A stretch of 64,000 nt of DNA from Halobacillus sp. Nhm2S1 (GTDB lineage: Bacteria; Bacillota; Bacilli; Bacillales; Halobacillaceae), in NCBI RefSeq assembly GCF_019599545.1, contig NZ_JAIEZV010000001.1, positions 1,054,001-1,118,000 of the forward strand, read 5' to 3'. Below, piece after piece: positions 42,065-51,222 of the stretch. Positions within the stretch are counted from its first letter, which is position 1; each line of letters starts with the position of its first letter. The translations under genes were made by a program, and so were the position numbers. The notes below the pieces were generated by a model. The model saw nothing but the letters and a program-made list of their open reading frames with translations, made no database searches and was not told the origin of the DNA.

Positions 42065-44248
42065 TCACAGGTCCCAACTTAGACTAACCGTATTGGAAGG
42101 CTGTCCTTTCTTCCCTGTCAATGGATCAACGGGTACGACGTAATAGCTCGTCTGATCAAAGATACCAAAAGCACTGACTTTAAACTCGTTCTTTCCCGTC
42201 ACTTCACCGACTTTAACATCTTCTCCGTTTTCTTTCTTGAAAATACGGTAGACAACCCTTTCATCGTCAGAAGCAGACCACTGGATCGTCCCTCTTAATG
42301 TAGCGAGGCCGGATAAATTCAAACTTCCTGTTACGTTAGTTAAAACGGGAAGGTCCACAGGTTCAGGTAAGCTTTCTACCCCATCTGGTTGTTCAAATGT
42401 TGCAGCCAGATTTTTTTCTTGATCGATCCTTGTTAATATTTCCTTCATGAGGCGGGTCGGATAAGCACTGCTTCCATCGATCTCTCCTGATTGATCATAG
42501 CCCATCCAAAGAGATCCTGCATATTCAGGGGTATAACCCGCGAACCATACATGCTCGTCCTGGTGGGTTCCTGTCTTACCTGCTAAGGCCTTGGGATAAT
42601 CACCTGCCCTCGCCGTTCCTTCCCGGACAACCGTCTGAAGAATTTCGGTTAAATACCAAGCCGTCTGAGCATTGAATACTTCTTTTTTCTGAGGTGTATG
42701 TTCATGGATGACCTCTTCATTACGGTTAAGGATCTTTTTAATGGTATAACTTTCTTTTCTCTCACCATTTTGAGCCAGTGAACCATAGGCTTCTGTCATT
42801 TGAAGAGAAGTATATCCGTCAGACAATCCACCAAGAGCAATGGATAAACCATTGTCTTTTGTCTTCAATCCCGCTTTCTCCAGATATCCTTTCGCATAAG
42901 AGATCCCTATTTGATCAAGAAGCCATACCGCTGAGACATTCTTAGACTCAATCAAAGCCTGATAGAGCGAGACTTCCCCTTCATATTGGTCGTCATAGTT
43001 ATTTGGAGAATAATCATTGCCCCCAAAAGTCTGCTTTTCATCAGATAAAAGACTGTAGGGGTCATAGTTTCCTGTCATCATTGCCGGACCATAGACGGCA
43101 AACGGTTTAATGATGGAGGCAGGAGCCTGCTTCGCCAGGACACGGTTGAAATCTCCATGTTTATAATCTCGTCCACCCACGACCGCCACAAGGGCACCTG
43201 TCGAATGGTCCATCAGAGTAAAGGCTCCTTCGATAGTTTCCGCTGTACCTGGGACGAATTCTCCGTTTTTCATTTCATCGGCAGCAATTTTTTGGATGAC
43301 AGGGTCCATTTCCACCACAATTCGATAGCCGCCCCTTTTCAATTCGTCACGAGAAATATGATACTTATCCGCCGCTTCATGGATGACGAGGTCCACATAA
43401 CTGTTGGACCAGGTTTCACTCGTTTCCTCTGCACGCTCAACAGCAAGCGTCGAACCTTGCATTTGCTTCATGACTGCTGCATCAATTTTTCCAGTATCGT
43501 ACATCCTTGATAAGACCACATTTCTTCTCTGCTTGGCTTTTTCCGGGTGATCAAAAGGAGAATACGTATTCGGTGCCTTCGGCAAGCCCGCTAGCAGAGC
43601 TCCCTGGGCAACTGTCAATTCAGAAGCAGACTTTTGGAAATAATGCTGGGAAGCAGCTTCAATGCCGTACGTGCCTTCCCCGAAGTAAATTCGATTCAAA
43701 TATAATTCCAGAATTTCATCTTTTGAATAATTTCGTTCCAGGTAAAGCGCAGCCATGACTTCTTTCGTTTTCCTCATCCATGTCTTTTCATTCGATAGGA
43801 AGATGTTTTTGGCGAGCTGCTGAGTAATCGTACTTGCGCCTTCCACCTTTTTCATGGCAATAATATCTTTATATACCGCTCTCATGATCCCTTTGAAATC
43901 CACACCGGAATGCTCTCTGAAACGGCTGTCCTCTATACTAATGAACGCATCCTTCACGTGTTCCGGAACCTCTTGAATGGGTATGTTTCTTCTATTTCTC
44001 TTGTAGATCCGTTCAATGACTTCACCTTCGACTGTCTCCACAGTTGTCATTTCATCAAGAATCAAATCCTCTTCATTTACGACAAACCGGCCTCCGAATA
44101 AAATAACGAGATAACCTATTCCTGCGAGCAACACTAGCGTGAGGACGATGAGGGCCAGCCACTTCGATCTTCCTGACCAGGAAGGTAGGCGTTTCTTTAA
44201 ATCTTTGATGTTCAAATTACGTGCATCCTTTCTGTTTCTTTCCTTCAT
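42065..44248 (-). CDS. pbpF: Class A penicillin-binding protein (PbpF-type)
   Basis: A protein of about 727 residues. A basic cytoplasmic tail and one membrane helix come first. The glycosyltransferase domain follows (catalytic Glu in AFISIEDSRFREHSGVD; GASTITQQLAKN). The transpeptidase has SIIK, SKN and KTGT motifs (APASIIKPF, ESKNVS, AGKTGTHQD). A fibronectin-like tail ends it. It polymerises and cross-links peptidoglycan. The ATG chosen has GGTGG upstream; longer ORF starts reach the divergent hmoB ribosome-binding site. Position beside hemEHY and hmoB matches B. subtilis pbpF. Confidence 0.9.
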   Translation of the reverse strand: MKERNRKDARNLNIKDLKKRLPSWSGRSKWLALIVLTLVLLAGIGYLVILFGGRFVVNEEDLILDEMTTVETVEGEVIERIYKRNRRNIPIQEVPEHVKDAFISIEDSRFREHSGVDFKGIMRAVYKDIIAMKKVEGASTITQQLAKNIFLSNEKTWMRKTKEVMAALYLERNYSKDEILELYLNRIYFGEGTYGIEAASQHYFQKSASELTVAQGALLAGLPKAPNTYSPFDHPEKAKQRRNVVLSRMYDTGKIDAAVMKQMQGSTLAVERAEETSETWSNSYVDLVIHEAADKYHISRDELKRGGYRIVVEMDPVIQKIAADEMKNGEFVPGTAETIEGAFTLMDHSTGALVAVVGGRDYKHGDFNRVLAKQAPASIIKPFAVYGPAMMTGNYDPYSLLSDEKQTFGGNDYSPNNYDDQYEGEVSLYQALIESKNVSAVWLLDQIGISYAKGYLEKAGLKTKDNGLSIALGGLSDGYTSLQMTEAYGSLAQNGERKESYTIKKILNRNEEVIHEHTPQKKEVFNAQTAWYLTEILQTVVREGTARAGDYPKALAGKTGTHQDEHVWFAGYTPEYAGSLWMGYDQSGEIDGSSAYPTRLMKEILTRIDQEKNLAATFEQPDGVESLPEPVDLPVLTNVTGSLNLSGLATLRGTIQWSASDDERVVYRIFKKENGEDVKVGEVTGKNEFKVSAFGIFDQTSYYVVPVDPLTGKKGQPSNTVSLSWDL

Positions 44249-44310
44249 ACTTGCCACCATGGAACACTGCTTGCTAAACTGAAGATACCGCAGGAAAGGA
44301 GACATCGGCT

Positions 44311-44817
44311 ATGAAAGTATCGATGACCAATGGTACATTGAATTACTTATCCAAACTGAGTCAACAACACCCTGAAGCACCTCTGTTCTTCATGCAGGAT
44401 CAAGACAAAACGGTCGCCTATTATGAAGGAGAAGATACGTCCATTTTTGAAGAAGGACGCAACTATGAAACCGTCGATCATGTCGGTACGATGCAGGCGA
44501 CGGGTTATGTTGTCATGAACAACATCCCTGTCAGTGACGAAGGACGTCCCGTTTTTGAAGACCGTTTCAAAAAAAGAGCGGGGAATGTAGAAAATCGTGA
44601 AGGCTTTCAAGCCATAAGAATCCTCCGCCCTTTAAAAGGCAATACTTATGTTGTTCTTACTCAATGGCGCAGTGAACAAGATTTTGAAGACTGGAAGAAC
44701 TCCAAGTCTTTTGATGAGGCTCACAAAAAGTCGGGTCCTCAGCACCAGAAGAAGCCATCGTTTATCGATGGCGATGCTTACATTACAAAATATCAAATGA
44801 TTGAACTTGAAGAGTAG
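44311..44817 (+). CDS. hmoB: Haem-degrading monooxygenase HmoB
   Basis: A 168-residue protein. The C-terminal two thirds form an ABM ferredoxin-like domain (NNIPVSDEGRPVFEDRFKKRAGNVENREGFQAIRILRP, then VVLTQWRSEQDFEDWKNS). HmoB (YhgC) of B. subtilis has the same layout and location beside pbpF and hemEHY. It opens haem to release iron. AAAGGAG precedes the ATG. No Fur box was seen at its start. Confidence 0.9.
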   Translation: MKVSMTNGTLNYLSKLSQQHPEAPLFFMQDQDKTVAYYEGEDTSIFEEGRNYETVDHVGTMQATGYVVMNNIPVSDEGRPVFEDRFKKRAGNVENREGFQAIRILRPLKGNTYVVLTQWRSEQDFEDWKNSKSFDEAHKKSGPQHQKKPSFIDGDAYITKYQMIELEE

Positions 44818-44823
44818 CATAGG

Positions 44824-44856
44824 AAAAGTGAGCGGAAAACCGCTCACTTTTTTTAT
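44824..44856. terminator. Terminator between hmoB and the thioredoxin gene
   Basis: AAAGTGAGCGG (44825-44835) pairs with CCGCTCACTTT (44840-44850), with T-runs on both strands. Confidence 0.9.
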
Positions 44857-44864
44857 TTCTCTTT

Positions 44865-45350
44865 TTATTCAGGTTCACTGTCCATGACTTCCTGCTGGAA
44901 GAAATCGTCTAAATCCCGAACGGATTGTTCACCTGACACTCGTGCCTGTTCTTCCCCGTTTTCAAAATGAATGAGGGTAGGTGTTCCTTCAATCCCGTAT
45001 TTGTCCCACTCACCTTCAAATTCTCTTACATTCATTTTTTTGACATCAAGATCGTATTCATCCACAATTGGCATCATTCTTGGAGTCGTACGCTGACAGT
45101 GTACACATGTCGGATCGTAAAAATAAACGGTTGTAGGCTCTCCAGATTGTATTTCTTCCTCGAGAGCATCCGGTTGAATTTGGTTCTGATAATTAGGGTC
45201 ATCCAATTGATCAATAGTTGCCTGATGCAAGTCTTCTTTCCCATAAGGATTATCTGCTGTTTTTTCGGAGTTTTGATAGTTCACGACAAATACAAGAACT
45301 ACAACAAGTACCACTAGAGCACTTGCAAAGATGATCATACCTTTTTTCAT
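44865..45350 (-). CDS. Membrane-anchored thioredoxin-like protein
   Basis: A 161-residue protein with an N-terminal membrane anchor (about 4-24) and an extracytoplasmic thioredoxin fold. The redox motif is CVHC (Cys82, Cys85) in YFYDPTCVHCQRTTP, and the cis-proline is in IEGTPTLIHF. It overlaps the bdbC gene by 4 bp, so it is probably the thiol oxidase or reductase partner of BdbC, making disulfides in exported or competence proteins. It is shorter than B. subtilis BdbD and closer to BdbA-like proteins. Confidence 0.85.
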   Translation of the reverse strand: MKKGMIIFASALVVLVVVLVFVVNYQNSEKTADNPYGKEDLHQATIDQLDDPNYQNQIQPDALEEEIQSGEPTTVYFYDPTCVHCQRTTPRMMPIVDEYDLDVKKMNVREFEGEWDKYGIEGTPTLIHFENGEEQARVSGEQSVRDLDDFFQQEVMDSEPE

Positions 45351-45772
45351 ACGTCATTCCTTCCTTTCTTTACAACGACAAACAAATGAATGATAAAAAT
45401 GATGATGAAGGCGGTGCCTGCTAAAAACGGAATCGTCACGAATCCAAAAACATTGATGTATTGACCATTACAAGGAACTAGACCGCATGTGTCTGCCGCT
45501 GAAAGCGACGGGATTTTCTGCAGCATGTAATGGTAAATGGAAACGAAGATACCAATTCCGCTCATAATGATTCCAGGGAAAGCTACATCCCACTTCTTTT
45601 TCCATAAAGCTGTCCCATAAATGAGCACCAGCGGGTACATTAGTATCCTCTGATACCAGCACAACTCGCAGGGCGCATAGCCAAGTACCTCTGAGAAAAA
45701 CAGACTCCCGACAGTAGCAACAAGTGATGTTGCCCATAGCAGGAACAGCGCTGTTTCCATACTTTTTTTCAT
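45347..45772 (-). CDS. bdbC: DsbB-like disulfide oxidoreductase BdbC
   Basis: A 141-residue, four-helix membrane protein. The first redox pair is CELC (Cys35, Cys38) and the second is Cys96/Cys101 in ADTCGLVPCNGQ. It passes electrons from the thioredoxin partner to quinone. BdbC is required for disulfides in competence proteins of B. subtilis, which fits a genome with comK. Confidence 0.93.
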   Translation of the reverse strand: MKKSMETALFLLWATSLVATVGSLFFSEVLGYAPCELCWYQRILMYPLVLIYGTALWKKKWDVAFPGIIMSGIGIFVSIYHYMLQKIPSLSAADTCGLVPCNGQYINVFGFVTIPFLAGTAFIIIFIIHLFVVVKKGRNDV

Positions 45773-45894
45773 GATTTTATATCCTTTCTACCTCTCTCTC
45801 ATGCCATTATACTAGGTATTCTCTCGAAAACAAAGTAGTTTCATAGTCCGCCATACCATTGTCATTTTCATATGAAAAAAGGGTGGTTTAAAAA

Positions 45895-45919
45895 AGAAAA
45901 AAACCGCCTGTAAGCGGTC
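45895..45919 (-). terminator. liaFSR terminator
   Basis: ACCGC (45903-45907) pairs with GCGGT (45914-45918), followed by a T-run on the minus strand. Confidence 0.7.
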
Positions 45920-45924
45920 TTCCT

Positions 45925-46551
45925 TCACCCTTTAAGCAATCCATTCCGGTGGGCATAAACAGCAGCCTGGGTGCGGTCCTGAACCTCAAGTTTACTTAGA
46001 ATGTTACTGACATGGGTTTTCACAGTTTTAACTCCGATATAGAGCGCATCACTGATTTCCTGGTTCGTCATCCCTTCCCCCACGCATTTCAACACTTCAA
46101 GTTCACGTTTTGTAAGCTCTTCATGCAGTTTTCGGTCTTGACGGAAACGGGTCATCATTTTTGTAGCGACTTTCGGCTCAATCACATTTTGACCGAGAGC
46201 AGCTTTACGTATGGCATCAGCTATTTCATCAGCTGAGGATGTCTTCAGCATATAACTAAACGCACCTGCTTCAAGCGCCGGAAAAACCTTTTCATCATCA
46301 TAGTAACTCGTTAGAATGATGATCTTACAAGATTCCGTCTTCATAATTTCTTCTGTCGCTTCAATTCCAGTCCCATTTTCCATAATCAAATCCATGAGAA
46401 CAACATCCGGTTTTTTCTCTTTAACCAACGCTGCTCCCTCATACCCACTGCTCGCTTCTCCCACGATGTCCAAATCTTCTTCAGTACTTAAATAGGCAAT
46501 GACACCTTTACGGACGACATCGTGATCATCAATGACTACGACACGAATCAT
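45925..46551 (-). CDS. liaR: Response regulator LiaR
   Basis: A 208-residue NarL-type regulator. The receiver has the acidic pair DD near residue 8 and phospho-Asp54 in DVVLMDLIM; the C-terminal LuxR-type helix-turn-helix reads LTKRELEVLKCVGEGMTNQEISDAL. It responds to cell-wall antibiotics through LiaS. The start overlaps the liaS stop by 4 bp. Confidence 0.93.
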   Translation of the reverse strand: MIRVVVIDDHDVVRKGVIAYLSTEEDLDIVGEASSGYEGAALVKEKKPDVVLMDLIMENGTGIEATEEIMKTESCKIIILTSYYDDEKVFPALEAGAFSYMLKTSSADEIADAIRKAALGQNVIEPKVATKMMTRFRQDRKLHEELTKRELEVLKCVGEGMTNQEISDALYIGVKTVKTHVSNILSKLEVQDRTQAAVYAHRNGLLKG

Positions 46552-47612
46552 TTCTCTTCCCCCTTATCATTTACTTTTACAGGAACACGAACATCGATAT
46601 GTGTCCCTTCTCCTTTCCTTGAACGTAAAGAGTATGAGCCGCCAATTTCTTCACACCGTTCGCGCATCGTTTTCAATCCATAAGAGGCCTTGTTGGCTTT
46701 TTTATCCTCGGTATCAAAACCGACCCCGTTATCGGCAATATGTAGGAAAATTTCCTTTTGGTCATGAGTGGCTTCTACCTTCACCTCAGAGGCATTGGCG
46801 TGTCTTAATATATTCGAAAGTGCTTCTTGCACAACCCGGAACAACTGCTCTTCTACTGACGTTGGCAGCTCTCCTAAATCTTCCATATCCACATCAAAGT
46901 CAATCTGACACTTTTGACGTAATTCTTCTATGAGGGTTTTAATCCCCTCCGTCAATGGTTCTCCTGACAAGTGAACAGGCCTTAAATGGAGAAGGAGCGC
47001 CCTCATTTCTGTTTGGGCCTGAAGAGCCATTTGGGTAATCTCCTGAAGTTGTTCTTTTGCTTTTTCCGGGCGACGATCAAAGATTTTTTCTGTTGCCTGC
47101 GCCATCATCGTTAAGGCAAATAATTGTTGGCTCACGGCATCATGCAAGTCGCGGGCAAGTCGTTGACGCTCTTCGATCGTAGCCGCCTTGTGAGCTGTGC
47201 GTGCCAATTCACTTTTTTCATCAGCAAGCTTTACGAGCGAATCCTTCTGCTGCTCCAACTTTTCGCCAAGCACATTCAATTCATCTCCCACAGCAGCAAT
47301 TTCATCATTCTCATTAAAATAAATCCGTTTGCTGAAGTTCCCCCGAGAAAGCTGGGTAATCATCATCGATATGTAATCCAACCGATGTTTGACATCCCCA
47401 CTGGACCGAAAGCCCGCGTACAGAGACATGATAAACCCTATGACAATGTAGAGCAGCATGAACATCAAAATGGCTCCTGCACTCAACCAATCAGGCTGAA
47501 ACCACACGTAAATAGACAATAGGATACTCAGCAGGATAAACGTATTTAAAATGAGCCCATACAGATGTGATCGGATGTACATGTAACGTATACTATTCAA
47601 TTGCTTTAACAT
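46548..47612 (-). CDS. liaS: Sensor histidine kinase LiaS
   Basis: A 354-residue HisKA_3 kinase with two N-terminal membrane helices (about 20-38 and 44-66) and a short extracellular loop, so an intramembrane-sensing type. A HAMP-like linker precedes the phospho-acceptor His157 in RQRLARDLHDAVSQQL. The ATP-binding lid follows (EALSNILRHANASEV, DNGVGFD). The chosen ATG has AAAGGTGGG upstream; a 20-codon longer ORF overlaps liaF. Confidence 0.92.
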   Translation of the reverse strand: MLKQLNSIRYMYIRSHLYGLILNTFILLSILLSIYVWFQPDWLSAGAILMFMLLYIVIGFIMSLYAGFRSSGDVKHRLDYISMMITQLSRGNFSKRIYFNENDEIAAVGDELNVLGEKLEQQKDSLVKLADEKSELARTAHKAATIEERQRLARDLHDAVSQQLFALTMMAQATEKIFDRRPEKAKEQLQEITQMALQAQTEMRALLLHLRPVHLSGEPLTEGIKTLIEELRQKCQIDFDVDMEDLGELPTSVEEQLFRVVQEALSNILRHANASEVKVEATHDQKEIFLHIADNGVGFDTEDKKANKASYGLKTMRERCEEIGGSYSLRSRKGEGTHIDVRVPVKVNDKGEEK

Positions 47613-47625
47613 GTTTTCCCACCTT

Positions 47626-48381
47626 TCACACCTGATCGATACGAATCGAACCCACTTTAAGATCGACACCAATGGTCAAGCGGCGAGTGGCCATCGAATA
47701 ATCATCCGTTTCATATTCCACGCTTCTGTGCATTCCATCCGCTTTCTGTCCCCCGACACGGATATCCCCTGTCTTTACTTTTGCTTCTACACGAAATGGA
47801 ACATGTTTTGGAATTAACATCTTCACATCCCCAACCCAGCCGCGCACGATGATTGGCGTATCTCCATCTGGAATGAAGGCACGTGTGAAATCGAACCGGT
47901 AGTCACCGACTCCGTTCCATAAATCCATGGGTTCCACCTTCCAGTTTTCATCATTAAAAGAATGGTCTCCAATCATCATATGCTTGGAATTCAGCTTCTT
48001 TGAAGAGGAACCTTCGGAATCATATTCAATTTTCACTTTAGAGCCTTTGCCGCCTAAAAAAATGCTAAATCCAAAGTATATGAAAAGAAGCGGCCAAAGC
48101 TGCCATACATCCCCAAAGGAGAATTCAAGATAACCCAGTCGATCCAACAGCAGAAGCGTACTGAAAATCGTGAGGAATGAGCCAACGATCCAACTTCCGC
48201 CTTTCTTCAACAACGCGTCCAACCAAAACTTCAAACCAATCAATAATAATATGATCGGATAAATATTCTCCCAGGTCCATCTCATTTCCAGGGAAATAAT
48301 GTTCAAATTCGACAAGAGAAGAACAAATCCAAATACAACTAGTAATAGTGCGATGACGACTTGTGAAATTTTATTACGCAT
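47626..48381 (-). CDS. liaF: LiaF, inhibitor of the LiaSR system
   Basis: A 251-residue protein with four N-terminal membrane helices and a soluble C-terminal LiaF/DUF2154-type beta domain (LWNGVGDYRFDFTRAFIPDGDTPIIVRGWVGDVKMLIP). It keeps LiaS off until the cell wall is stressed. The operon here is liaF-liaS-liaR; the liaIH genes present upstream in B. subtilis are not in this window. Confidence 0.93.
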   Translation of the reverse strand: MRNKISQVVIALLLVVFGFVLLLSNLNIISLEMRWTWENIYPIILLLIGLKFWLDALLKKGGSWIVGSFLTIFSTLLLLDRLGYLEFSFGDVWQLWPLLFIYFGFSIFLGGKGSKVKIEYDSEGSSSKKLNSKHMMIGDHSFNDENWKVEPMDLWNGVGDYRFDFTRAFIPDGDTPIIVRGWVGDVKMLIPKHVPFRVEAKVKTGDIRVGGQKADGMHRSVEYETDDYSMATRRLTIGVDLKVGSIRIDQV

Positions 48382-48612
48382 AATTGCTCACCCTTTTTTA
48401 ACCTTCCGTAAATTACATTCGACAGAAGATCTATATTTCCTTTCTGTCTTAAATGCTTCCATGGCAAATGTATAACCTAATTTTATCTGGAAATGGACAC
48501 TGATAAAACAACCCAGAGAACGGAGTTATCTCCGCCTCTAGTCGGAGGTATGTTTAAACCAAATAGTGATGGGAATATTTATAAAAGAGCACAAAAGAAA
48601 GGATGTTGTTGT

Positions 48613-49050
48613 ATGGATCAAAAAATGCAAAATCTAATCGATGGTCTTAACGAAGATTTAGCTCATGAGTACGCAGCTTCTATTATGTACACGTATAATG
48701 CGGCTGTCGTTACGGGGCTCTATCGTTCTGTTCTCAAGCCATTTTTCGAAAGCGAAGTAACCGATGAACAAGGACATGCTCTTTATCTAGCTGAGAAAAT
48801 CAGCACGCTGGGCGGAACTCCGACGACAACACCTGCTGAAGTCAAGCAAATGACTGAAGTGCGACCAATGTTAGAAGAAGCACGAGAAGCCGAGCGTCAG
48901 ACGATCAAGCGTTACGAAGAACGCAAAACACAAGCGGAAGAGCTCGGGTTAACTGAATTATCTGTAAAACTCGATGATATGATTGCAGACGAAACCGGTC
49001 ATATGGAAGAAATCGGACGTCTACTTCAGGATTCCCGCCTACAAGACTGA
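48613..49050 (+). CDS. Ferritin-like (bacterioferritin-type) protein
   Basis: A 145-residue four-helix protein with the diiron ligand pattern: EYAASIMYTYN in helix A, ESEVTDEQGHALYLAEKI in helix B, EARE/E in helix C and DETGHMEEIGRLL in helix D. It may store iron or protect against peroxide. The start has AAAGGAT eight bases upstream. An upstream in-frame ATG adds 40 residues that do not fit the fold and is rejected. Confidence 0.82.
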   Translation: MDQKMQNLIDGLNEDLAHEYAASIMYTYNAAVVTGLYRSVLKPFFESEVTDEQGHALYLAEKISTLGGTPTTTPAEVKQMTEVRPMLEEAREAERQTIKRYEERKTQAEELGLTELSVKLDDMIADETGHMEEIGRLLQDSRLQD

Positions 49051-49056
49051 CTACTT

Positions 49057-49086
49057 CCCCCCTGTCTAAGACAGGGGATTTTTATT
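49057..49086 (+). terminator. Ferritin-like gene terminator
   Basis: CCCCTGTC (49059-49066) pairs with GACAGGGG (49070-49077), followed by ATTTTTATTTT. Confidence 0.88.
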
Positions 49087-49186
49087 TTCACTAGATAAGG
49101 GGACCTGTTTGAGAATATTCTGAATGTATATTACAATTTATGAAAATAGTTGCCAAACTTCAGCAAGATGATAAGGAGGAAAAAAT

Positions 49187-50356
49187 ATGTGGGAGAACGT
49201 CTTTCAAGCCATTGATGAACAATACGAGAAAATGGTCGAGACTCGCCGTCACTTGCACCAATATCCAGAGGTTTCATTCCAAGAAGTGAAGACGGCTCAG
49301 TTCATTGCGGATACATATGAAAAACTGGGGATTCCATATGAAAGTCATATCGGAGGAAATGGGGTTATTGCCAGAATGGAAGGGGGAAAACCAGGCAAAA
49401 CGGTTGCCCTAAGAGCAGATTTTGATGCCTTACCTATTCAGGAAGAAAATGAGGTCCCTTATAAATCTAAGAATGAAGGGGCCATGCATGCATGTGGTCA
49501 CGACGGCCATACCGCAGCTCTTCTAGGTTTGGCGGAAGCACTTGTCCCTCATAAGGAAGAACTCCCAGGTACGATCGTGTTCTTACATCAGCACGCCGAA
49601 GAGTATGCGCCTGGAGGGGCAAAACCGATTGTTGAATCAGGAGTCCTCAATGACGTAGATGCTGTATTCGGCACTCATCTATGGGTCAATGCCCCGACAG
49701 GAGTCATCCAAACCTCTAGAGGTGCTTTTATGGCCGGAGCAGATCGATTCGAAATCAAAGTTCAAGGGAAAGGTGGACACGGGGCCCAGCCACATCAAAC
49801 GAAAGATGCCATCGTCATCGCTTCCCAAGTGGTTTCTTCCTTGCAGCAAATCGTCAGCCGCCGCGTAGACCCTTTAAAAACAGCTGTACTCACAGTGGGA
49901 ACGTTTGAATCAGGAACTACTTTTAATGTCATTGCGGATTCAGCAACCTTAACCGGTACGGTTAGAACATTTGATCCTGAAGTGCAAACTTTGATCATTG
50001 AAGAGATGGAAAAAGTCATCAAAGGTACCTGCGAAGCAAACGACGCAGATTACGAGTTCACTTATGAAAAAGGGTACCCGCCCGTGGTCAATCATCCCGA
50101 AGAAGCGGACTTAGTTTTACAACATGCTCAAAAGGCTGATGCTTCTTTACGCACTGAAGAAGTCGAACCCGTCATGGCTGGAGAGGATTTTGCTTACTAC
50201 TTATTGGATAAGCCAGGCACTTTTTATTTTACAGGTGCTCAAATTCCAGATCATTACTATCCTCATCACCATCCGAAATTCGATTTCGACGAAAAAGCAC
50301 TGCCGCACGCAGCTAAAACATTGTTCCAAACCTTTATCAGTTATCAAGAAAGTTAA
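49187..50356 (+). CDS. yhaA: M20 family amidohydrolase YhaA
   Basis: A 389-residue zinc amidohydrolase of the N-acyl-amino-acid / hippurate hydrolase type. RRHLHQYPEVSFQE, ALRADFDALPIQEENE, MHACGHDGHTA (metal Cys/His), HQHAEE and EPVMAGEDFAYY are the family motifs. A dimerisation domain covers about 180-300. Family members release amino acids from N-acyl conjugates. It is convergent with ecsC, the two stop codons overlapping by 4 bp, in the same place as B. subtilis yhaA. Confidence 0.9.
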   Translation: MWENVFQAIDEQYEKMVETRRHLHQYPEVSFQEVKTAQFIADTYEKLGIPYESHIGGNGVIARMEGGKPGKTVALRADFDALPIQEENEVPYKSKNEGAMHACGHDGHTAALLGLAEALVPHKEELPGTIVFLHQHAEEYAPGGAKPIVESGVLNDVDAVFGTHLWVNAPTGVIQTSRGAFMAGADRFEIKVQGKGGHGAQPHQTKDAIVIASQVVSSLQQIVSRRVDPLKTAVLTVGTFESGTTFNVIADSATLTGTVRTFDPEVQTLIIEEMEKVIKGTCEANDADYEFTYEKGYPPVVNHPEEADLVLQHAQKADASLRTEEVEPVMAGEDFAYYLLDKPGTFYFTGAQIPDHYYPHHHPKFDFDEKALPHAAKTLFQTFISYQES

Positions 50357-51054
50357 AGTAAACGGAGGCGGCTGGACTGAATGGTCGTCTCCCCTAAATG
50401 TTCTAATAATCTCCCATTCGCAACATACCCTACAACCGCCCCGAAACCCGGGACCAATTGAAGAAGCTTCACAAGATCCAACGTATCTCTGTACTCCACT
50501 TGTAACGTCTTCCAGTCCACGTTCTTCTCCCTTATTTCTAAATCATCCCAAGCTAAAACCTTACGCTTCACTTCCCCTCGGACCTTGTCACTGGAAAAAG
50601 CAAGCATGAATACATGAAGCAAGTAGACCCTCTCTTCATAAGAATGAACATTCCATCCATAAAGCTGGGCCGCATCGAATAAAAACTTCATCTTTATGCT
50701 TAATAACAGCGGAAAGTCAGCCACCCCAAGCCAGAAGCCTCCAAAACCCGTCCCTGCGCCTTCTACAGATGCTGTTTTCTTATATTTCTTAACTAATTCC
50801 TGGACTTGCCTCTCACGCTCTTCAAAGCTCCAATCCGGATGCACTTTTACAGGGCGGATATACTCTGAAGATGTCAAGGCAAGCTCAATCATGGAACGGA
50901 TACTATCCGTTACCATCGCATGGACACGATCAGGGATCTTTTCATTAATCCTAGACTGTACCTGCTTTGAACTCCTCTGTATAATAGACGAACGCTTATC
51001 CAATGCTTTACTCCAACGCACCGCTTCCTGTTTCGCCTTCTCTTCATAACTCAA
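50353..51054 (-). CDS. ecsC: EcsC protein
   Basis: A 233-residue protein of the EcsC family, with a helical N-terminus and a glycine-rich hydrophobic stretch, GTGFGGFWLGVADFPLLLSIKMKFLFD. The start is TTG with GGAGG six bases upstream; the TTG eight codons further up lacks one. The gene follows ecsA and ecsB but a hairpin and about 165 bp separate it from ecsB. Its role is unknown. Confidence 0.88.
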   Translation of the reverse strand: MSYEEKAKQEAVRWSKALDKRSSIIQRSSKQVQSRINEKIPDRVHAMVTDSIRSMIELALTSSEYIRPVKVHPDWSFEERERQVQELVKKYKKTASVEGAGTGFGGFWLGVADFPLLLSIKMKFLFDAAQLYGWNVHSYEERVYLLHVFMLAFSSDKVRGEVKRKVLAWDDLEIREKNVDWKTLQVEYRDTLDLVKLLQLVPGFGAVVGYVANGRLLEHLGETTIQSSRLRLL

Positions 51055-51188
51055 ATGAAACACCTCCGTTTTTTTCAAAAATCAATCGTTATTCGTAAGT
51101 TTCACAACCTTTGAAAACCCCTCCGGAAATTGAATCTGGTGGATCGAAGCCGTTTGGGATACGCGTGCCTACTTTGAAACGGATATGA

Positions 51189-51222
51189 AACAGGGAAGAC
51201 TGCTTAGGTAGTCTTCCCTGTT
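51189..51222 (-). terminator. Hairpin at the end of ecsB
   Basis: AACAGGGAAGACT (51189-51201) pairs perfectly with AGTCTTCCCTGTT (51210-51222) and overlaps the ecsB stop. The following T-tract on the minus strand is weak (TTTCATAT), so it may attenuate rather than end transcription into ecsC. Confidence 0.7.

Noticed and set aside
48493-48612. 40-residue N-terminal extension of the ferritin-like protein
   Set aside because: The extension does not fit the four-helix fold, and a good ribosome-binding site precedes the ATG at 48613.
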